Assembly (NCBI GenBank): GCA_963920765.1
Contig: OY987248.1
Location: 15,782,539-15,846,538 of the forward strand
Length of the DNA: 64,000 bases
Source of the DNA: Ulota crispa
Lineage: Eukaryota > Streptophyta > Bryopsida > Orthotrichales > Orthotrichaceae
Direction of reading: 5' to 3'
Shown here: positions 58,215 through 64,000 of the stretch, in pieces
How the letters are laid out: the number at the start of each line of letters is the position of its first letter
How positions within the stretch are numbered: the first letter of the stretch is position 1
Program-made: the position numbers and the translations under genes
Notes under the pieces: model-generated
The model's input: only the letters and a program-made list of their open reading frames with translations
Told to the model about the DNA's origin: nothing
The model's database searches: none

Positions 58215-58965
58215 ATAAAAACAATTTGCAAATTCAAGCCATGTCTTGTCATTTGGAGTTCCAAGCATCTTGAATATCTTGTCGATTTGGTCAAGGATGG
58301 TTCTTCCCTAGAACAAAAGGTTTGTGTGCAAGTAACTCTGCCTTAATGCAATTTAAAGACCATATATTAATAGTTGTAGAATATGTGGATTCCAAGAAAA
58401 ACCTCAAGTGGTCTATACCAAAGTGTTAACACTCCTTGTGTGTAATGAGAAAGTGAATGTGCATATTGGCATGCCATACCAATGTCACATATCTTGACTT
58501 CTCCATAATTGGTCAAGAGAATGTTGGATGGCTTCATGTCTCTATGTAGGATCCAATTGTCATGCAAATATTGCACACCGTCAAGAAGTTGCAACATTAA
58601 AACATTTGATTTCACTTAAAGTAAATTGGTGTTGCATTTTCCCCGTGAGCTCCTCAAGGTTGTGTTCATCATACTCCATTGCTATGAAAACCTTTATGTC
58701 ACCCATGTCACTAGCATTCTCCTTCACAAGAATCTCTTTTAACTTGACAGTAGATGGATGACTAAAAAATAATAAAATGTCCATTTCTTGCATTGACATA
58801 TGGAGAGACTTGTCTTCTCCTTCTCTAATCTTGGCTTCTTTTACAGCCACAATTTCTCTAGTTTTTCTATTGCATGCATGTGAGACCACTCCATAGGTCC
58901 CCACTCCAATCTCATTGAGTATTTTAAAGGCATCAATCGATCTACATCCATTGACTAAGTTTAAA
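58215..58965 (-). pseudogene. Processed pseudogene of a CDKG/CDK11-type kinase
   Basis: The reverse strand starts with 'GCRSIDAFKILNEIGVGTYG', matching the start of the CDKG/CDK11 (PITSLRE) catalytic domain. It continues with the ATP lysine (VAVKEAK), 'PSTVKLKEILV', the catalytic loop [11 protein letters not shown] and the T-loop region ([12 protein letters not shown]), then 'KIFKMLGTPNDKTWLEFA'. The parent family phosphorylates splicing and cell-cycle targets in the nucleus. Here DFG reads DIG, WYRAPE has lost its Ala, and there are frameshifts near 58603, 58385 and 58275. The copy ends about two-thirds through the domain. Lobes that are normally split by introns are contiguous, which points to a reverse-transcribed copy. 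Non-functional. Confidence 0.8.
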
Positions 58966-58989
58966 ACTTGGTGGCTATGTAAGTTTTTT

Positions 58990-60340
58990 GAAGTAGGAGC
59001 TTGCTCTAAATTTAATGTTGAATCATAACTTTTCTTTTCATTGTGTTCTTGTATGTTGTTGTGTATTTTGTTTTATTTGGATTGTTTTGGTAAAAAAAAT
59101 TGTTTTTTTAAGATGCCTACATTTACATCAGTTGAATTGCTTGATCTCTTCACACGTGTTTAAGACTTACATGTGGAATAGTAGTTTGAAGAATTTTCTT
59201 CAATTTTCAAATCTCTAGAAGCAAAGAAAAGGAAATATGCAAAATATATCTTACGAACAATTACAATATGACTATATAGTGAATTTGTAAAATAAATGAA
59301 AACTTGAAAAAGAAATGTTCATTAACAACTAGAATGCAATTGTGATATAATTCTATAACACATTACACACACACCACCTTCAAAAATATAAAAGTAATAA
59401 AACTTGCTCCATTGAATAATACACCATGGAATTAAAGAAAAATATGTACAAAGTACATGTAATATGTTTCAGAAATCATAAGTAAAAGTCATATTGCAAT
59501 CATTTATAAGTACCTTTGTAGTAGTAGTGCAAAAATTTTATCTACATAAACAATTAAAGCACAATTACAAAACATTGACATCAAACAATGTTGTCTACAT
59601 CACTAATTTCTAATTTTTATTAACAAAAATTTGTTGACAAAAAAATGCAATTTTTTTACTAGAGCTCCACGCTTTATAATGCTTTCTCCAACCTATGTAG
59701 TTGTAGAAGCAATTCCAATATAATTGGCAAAAGCTCAAACATTAAATTAGAAAAAGTTCAATTGATCTTTTGGTTGGATCCTTGGAAATATCACTACTGG
59801 TTTTTTAGAAACCATGTGAATTAAAAGATAGAGTCCAAGAATTTTTGTTTTTTTTAATAATATACAATGCTATTGTAAGGTTCATGAAATATTCTATATT
59901 TAGTATATACATAGTTTAAGGTATGAAAATTCATCAGGTAGTAGATATTTTTATTAACAAATTAGCCTTGAAAAATAAGAAATGTGCAAGTTTTTTATTA
60001 TACAATGCCAAATCTTTAAAATTTCAAAATGCTCTAACTTTTTATTTTTTAGACAACTTTGTCTAAACTTCATACATGATAATTAACAATTTTACAACAT
60101 GAACGCAAACATGCAATAAGGGATTTTAAGGTTTATGTTTCAAGAGATTTCTTGCTCATATTTACATAATAGAGGAGACTTGGGGCCAAAATCCCTGAAC
60201 AAGGTTCTGAGTTCTCATACTGCAAGGAACTTGGGAATTTTGCTACATCAACAATTCAATGTGATTGTGAGTGTGCCACTTCAAAGAAAAGTACTGGTTA
60301 TTTTATTTTTATTATATAATTTTCTTTTATTTTTATTCTT
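58990..60340. other. AT-rich non-coding stretch
   Basis: No frame with domain character. A frame at 60135-60350 has no recognised similarity, although it lies just upstream of the dehydratase remnant and could be unrelated decayed sequence. Confidence 0.35.
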
Positions 60341-60346
60341 TAAGAT

Positions 60347-60645
60347 TTGATCAATAGTGATTGGTTACAGCTAAGGAAATTGCCTCTTAATACCCCTAAA
60401 AAAATTAAATATGAAACACAAAAGAGATCAACACCATCATGCACTTTGCGGCACAAACACACATGGACAATTCATTTGGGAACAACTTCAAATTCACGCA
60501 CAACAACATCTATGGGACACATGTGCTATTGGAGGCATGCAAAGTTGCTCAAGGACATATCAAGAGGTTTATTCATGTCAACGGACAAGATGTATGGTGA
60601 AGCACAAGCGGAGGCGATCAAACTAAAAGACTTTTAAAAAATAAT
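60347..60645 (+). pseudogene. Fragment of UDP-rhamnose synthase / dTDP-glucose 4,6-dehydratase-type gene
   Basis: One frame reads 'NTIMHFAAQTHMDNSFGNN', then 'NNIYGTHVLLEACK' and 'IKRFIHV'. A one-base shift near 60575 puts the rest, 'STDKMYGEAQAEAI', in another frame. These are the extended-SDR motifs of the N-terminal 4,6-dehydratase domain of plant RHM enzymes (parent: AAQTHVD, IYGTHVLLEACK, FIHVSTDEVYGE), which converts UDP-glucose to UDP-4-keto-6-deoxyglucose in the cytosol. Only about 85 of some 330 domain residues remain. The Asp-Glu pair of STDEVYG is changed to Asp-Lys, and the catalytic YxxxK is missing. Non-functional. The upstream 20 residues may also derive from it. Confidence 0.8.
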
Positions 60646-61019
60646 AATAAATTCATCTAAACGTAGCTTATCACAAAAAATAAAAGTTTTTTTTTAAAAT
60701 TATCAAGGATAGGATAAAACTAGAAAAATATGGTTTATATGCAAAATGGTTTCAATAAATAACCAAATGAATGAATTTACAAAAAAACATAAGGTATTGG
60801 AAATATGCCTCTTGTAGCTTTTTGTATAAAAAGACATTCATCTTAAACACAATAATTAAGGTAAATAACTCTACATCAAATACCCTCTTCACTCAAGTGT
60901 ATACCATAGATTATAAAGAGTGATATCCTTGAGGTCAAATTTTAGTTGTTTAGCTAGAACACGCAATTGCAATTGTATTGCTAAAATTGGAGAATTATTT
61001 TTTAATAACATTTCATTAT

Positions 61020-61943
61020 ATCTCAGCCTCTAAAGGACCATTGTTCCTTTGGGGGACAGGCTGGACTTCTGGCATGTACCTATGGCTAAATTACTTTGTG
61101 TGATTTTCTGAAATTTTTATTGAAGGTGGAGAATTCAAAGATCTATGTGGGCATCTAGTTTTTTCTTCATTCTGACATTTGATGGAGAAGTTATGCATGA
61201 AACTATGAATATCTAGGGAGGATTGCCCATCTGGGCAGCCCAAAAACTTCTTTAAAAATTACATTTTTTAAAATAAAATTTTGATATTGGTTCTTTAAAT
61301 GTTTTTATAGGTGAGAGGCTTTTAATCATTCAATTTCAATCAATGACATGAAAGTTATGAGGAGTTTTTGTTTGCGGACAGTTATGGATTCTCCACTCTA
61401 AAATTGAAGTCCTTTGTTTTACTCAATTTTCAATATTTTGGAAAAAAATTAAACCAAAGGAAGAGGATTGTTTATCACAACATCATAACCATTGGGATTT
61501 GCATTTGTCATTTCAATTATTAAATTCTTAACAACTTAGTGTTTTGACTCATCCTCTACTTCTTTTTACTTATTGATTTTTCCCATATGTTGTATCATTC
61601 CAATTGATTTGAAAATTCTCCCACATATACCTAACTTGGTCTGCTACATGGAAAAAATAAAGAGCTACTTTGGGTAGAGCAATTTTTTTGTTATAAGAAT
61701 AGTCAAAGGCTTCTTAAATTTTTGGGCGGCATGGAATTTTTTTTTCTTTTCACTTTAGATGTAAATATCTCACTCTGGAATGAGCTGATTTTTTTCCCAC
61801 AAGTACCTCTTCTAGTCTAAGGCAAGATCCTACGGTTGAAGTTCCCAAAAAGAAAACATAAATTCATTTTTTCTAAACCTTCTAGAAGTGGTAGTTTTTA
61901 GTGATTTAGGTAGAAAAAAGGCTTGGTCCTTTAGGGGTTAATG
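61020..61943. mobile_element. TTAACCCCTAAAGGACC-family element, second copy
   Basis: The right end 'cttggtcctttaggggttaa' mirrors the left end 'cctctaaaggacca' imperfectly (the left end has lost TTAAC). About 920 bp, no coding capacity. Confidence 0.5.
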
Positions 61944-61949
61944 CAAGGC

Positions 61950-62868
61950 GTTGTTGTGTAATGTTGCAGCGTACATATTAAAAACTAGTTAAATGATATT
62001 AATATGATTAATTAAACAATTAGGGATAATTAGAGAAAAAAACAAACAAAAAAAAAAGTAAAAGTAAAAGAGTGTAGAATATGAGTATAAAAGAAGGAAG
62101 GAAAATGTTTAATAATCATGATGAGAAATGAATTATGAATTATGATACTATTGTTTGGAGATTTATTATGTTATGAAACATATATGTATGTTTGTTTAGG
62201 TTTTGTTATTATTTATTAATTCATTTTACTTGACCAATTTCTTTGTGAAATAAACCATGTCTTTTCCTAATATAAAACTCCTGCCTCAACATTATTCTAC
62301 TCTTCCTATGTGTGTTCTATTTTGGACAAGTTCCTTTATAGATTTTACTAGTCTTATTTGAAATAGTCAAGTAAACATTGGTTCAAATTCAACTAGTTTG
62401 AAAATACAAGCTAGTATAAAAATGGCATTTCATAGGCATCATGCACCTTTGATCAATGTGACCTTGTCATTCATGCTTAATAAGGCAAAGAACATTTCCA
62501 TTTCTTAGATGGAAAAGAGTCCAAACATTACAAGCACGTACGTTTCATAATTTTTGAACCTACTCAATCCACTTGTGTTGGTTGCTTGTAGAATTTGTAA
62601 TCCATTGACAACATGCATCAATTGCAAACTTCAATGGCTCTTTTACTACTAAGAAGCCAAAATTCTTGGCTTTAGTAGTCAAGGTCCACATCATTTTTCA
62701 CCAAAATGGGATGTCTTTTTAAATGACTTGTGGCCGGGAACAATCTCTCTTTCACAATTACAATGATTGATAAAGCATATTTTGACACATGTAATGATAT
62801 GCATAGTATTTGCTACTAAAGAAGAAAAGAAATAAGAAGAGGGAGGCACAAGAAATCAAAGAAGGAAA
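61950..62868. other. AT-rich non-coding stretch
   Basis: No domain-bearing frame. No repeat family recognised. Confidence 0.35.
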
Positions 62869-62869
62869 T

Positions 62870-63446
62870 GAAAATGAGAATTATGAATATGTTTTGACAC
62901 TAAATGGAACATATCTAAATGATGGTCGCCTACCTTTCAAAAAAATTATTTGAAGGTAGATATTGAAAGACATTAACATTTATTTGAGCACCTTAAAGAA
63001 GCAAGAAGGGTGGTTAGATAAAACTTTTAAGGATATTAGACATCAATCTTATGACTTTCTCTTGGAAAATGATTTTTTATGGAAGAAGCCAAAAGAAAAG
63101 ACATAGTACCATTAAATGTGGTTGATGATGTAGAAATTAAAAGTCAAATTCTTAAAGAGCTTCATAATGCTCTTTGGGTAAGGCATAGAGGAATTTGGGC
63201 AACTAAAATCAAAGAACGATATTGGTGAAAAAGCTTATATAAAGATGTGGAAAAATTTATAGGTTCTTGTGTTAATTGTCAACTACAATTCAAGATGCGG
63301 TATAAAGATGAACACCAGAAATATCCATTTTTCATACATTTTCAATGAGCCATTAACTTAGTAGCAATGTCATTGGAGTTGTGGGGCATGAAACTCATTG
63401 TTTTGGTTAGAGAAGAGCTTTCAAACTTTGTAGAAGGTAGAGCTTT
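62870..63446 (+). pseudogene. Ty3/gypsy integrase remnant
   Basis: Translated pieces in order: 'NGTYLNDGRLPF' (RNase H-integrase spacer), 'QILKELHNALWVRHRGIWAT', 'IKERYW', 'LYKDVEKFIGSCVNCQLQFK', then 'LVAMSLELWGMKLIVLVREE' and 'LSNFVEGRAL'. The H-x6-H ... C-x2-C set is the HHCC zinc-binding domain of retroviral-type integrase. Stops interrupt it (after ERYW, after FIHFQ) and frames shift before 63100. No LTRs, reverse transcriptase or catalytic DDE core remain in the window. Confidence 0.8.
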
Positions 63447-64000
63447 AACCCCTCACCGGCCAAGGCCCAAATTGGGCCTCCTTGAATTTATTCAAAGTTG
63501 TGTGACCCTTTTTAAGGTTTTTTTCAGTGATTATTTTTATTTTGAATTCTTATTGAAGTCTAGTTTTAGCATTAGGAGTCTGATTTTGAAGATGAATTAA
63601 AGTGATTTGTCTATTCAATATTTTGTGCAAGGGTGTCCATTGTAAATCTTCACTTTCTAGTGTTGAAGGCTCTTGGAAATGAGCTTCAAGTGCACTAGAA
63701 CTTGAAGAAAAAATCGCATTAAAAATTCAACTTAGAAAATTGTAGATTTTGAGAAGCCGTAAATTGATTGGGGTTATGCATGTTATACTTTATATACTTA
63801 GATTCTTTTGGTACCCTCAATTTTAACTTTGAGATGCAAAAAGAGGATTGAAAGACTTCAAATCACTTTTGCATTTTTAACACCTTCATGATCAAACATT
63901 ATAATCTTTCAATCCACAAGTGATATTGTTGTGATTTATTTTCCTATGTGATCTCTAACATGTCTACTTTGAATGTGTACGGTTGCACTTTAGAGAAAAT
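63447..64000. mobile_element. TTAACCCCT-ended element, cut by window edge
   Basis: Starts TTAACCCCTCACCGGCCAAG exactly where the integrase similarity stops (after VEGRAL), so it interrupts the gypsy relic. Its 63820-64000 part matches 10740-10920 inverted. The right end lies outside the window. Confidence 0.5.

Overview
The window is nuclear DNA of a plant, most likely a land plant or a close streptophyte relative. It has introns with GT..AG borders, a gene with a plastid-targeting leader, decayed copies of a plant-type CDKG/CDK11 kinase and of a plant-type rhamnose synthase, a Ty3/gypsy integrase remnant, a tRNA-derived SINE and very many small inverted-repeat transposons. The sequence is AT-rich and gene-poor. 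I cannot name the species. No bacterial, organellar, rRNA or CRISPR features were seen.

Layout. 1-4.5 kb: small transposons, including a Stowaway-like element with a clean TA target duplication. 4.6-7.8 kb: the best intact host gene, a three-exon gene for a predicted 200-residue plastid membrane protein, with a MITE in its second intron. 7.9-16 kb: foldback and terminal-inverted-repeat (TIR) elements and Helitron-like fragments. 16.1-37.1 kb: a large imperfect palindrome (arms about 16.1-22.8 and 28.3-37.1 kb, spacer about 5.5 kb). Its outer ends carry two almost identical, head-out copies of an intronless, GC-rich gene for a small secreted protein. The outer 2.26 kb of each arm is nearly identical with no net indel. 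From the stop codon inward the arms are strongly diverged and differ by several transposon insertions, so each arm supplies the empty site for insertions in the other.

37.5-47.0 kb: an approximately 9.5 kb DNA transposon of Plavaka type (CACTA/EnSpm-related). A multi-exon transposase reads leftward and a second multi-exon gene reads rightward from a shared central region, with matching inverted repeats at the ends. The transposase is damaged (two frameshifts, one in-frame stop, a catalytic-type Asp read as Asn). 47.5-52.7 kb: tandem repeats, CACTA-type MITEs (one with a perfect 3-bp target duplication), a SINE and a minisatellite. 52.7-57.7 kb: a 5 kb element with TIRs of about 650 bp and another element nested inside. 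58.2-60.6 kb: two decayed protein-coding copies (CDKG-like kinase, rhamnose-synthase domain). 61-64 kb: a TIR element and a gypsy integrase relic interrupted by another transposon that runs off the window.

Only three loci look like functional host genes: the plastid protein and the two secreted-protein copies. Most of the rest is transposon-derived. The strongest candidates for something undescribed are the palindrome with its conversion-like identity boundary at the stop codon, the unfamiliar secreted protein family, and the two-gene Plavaka element.
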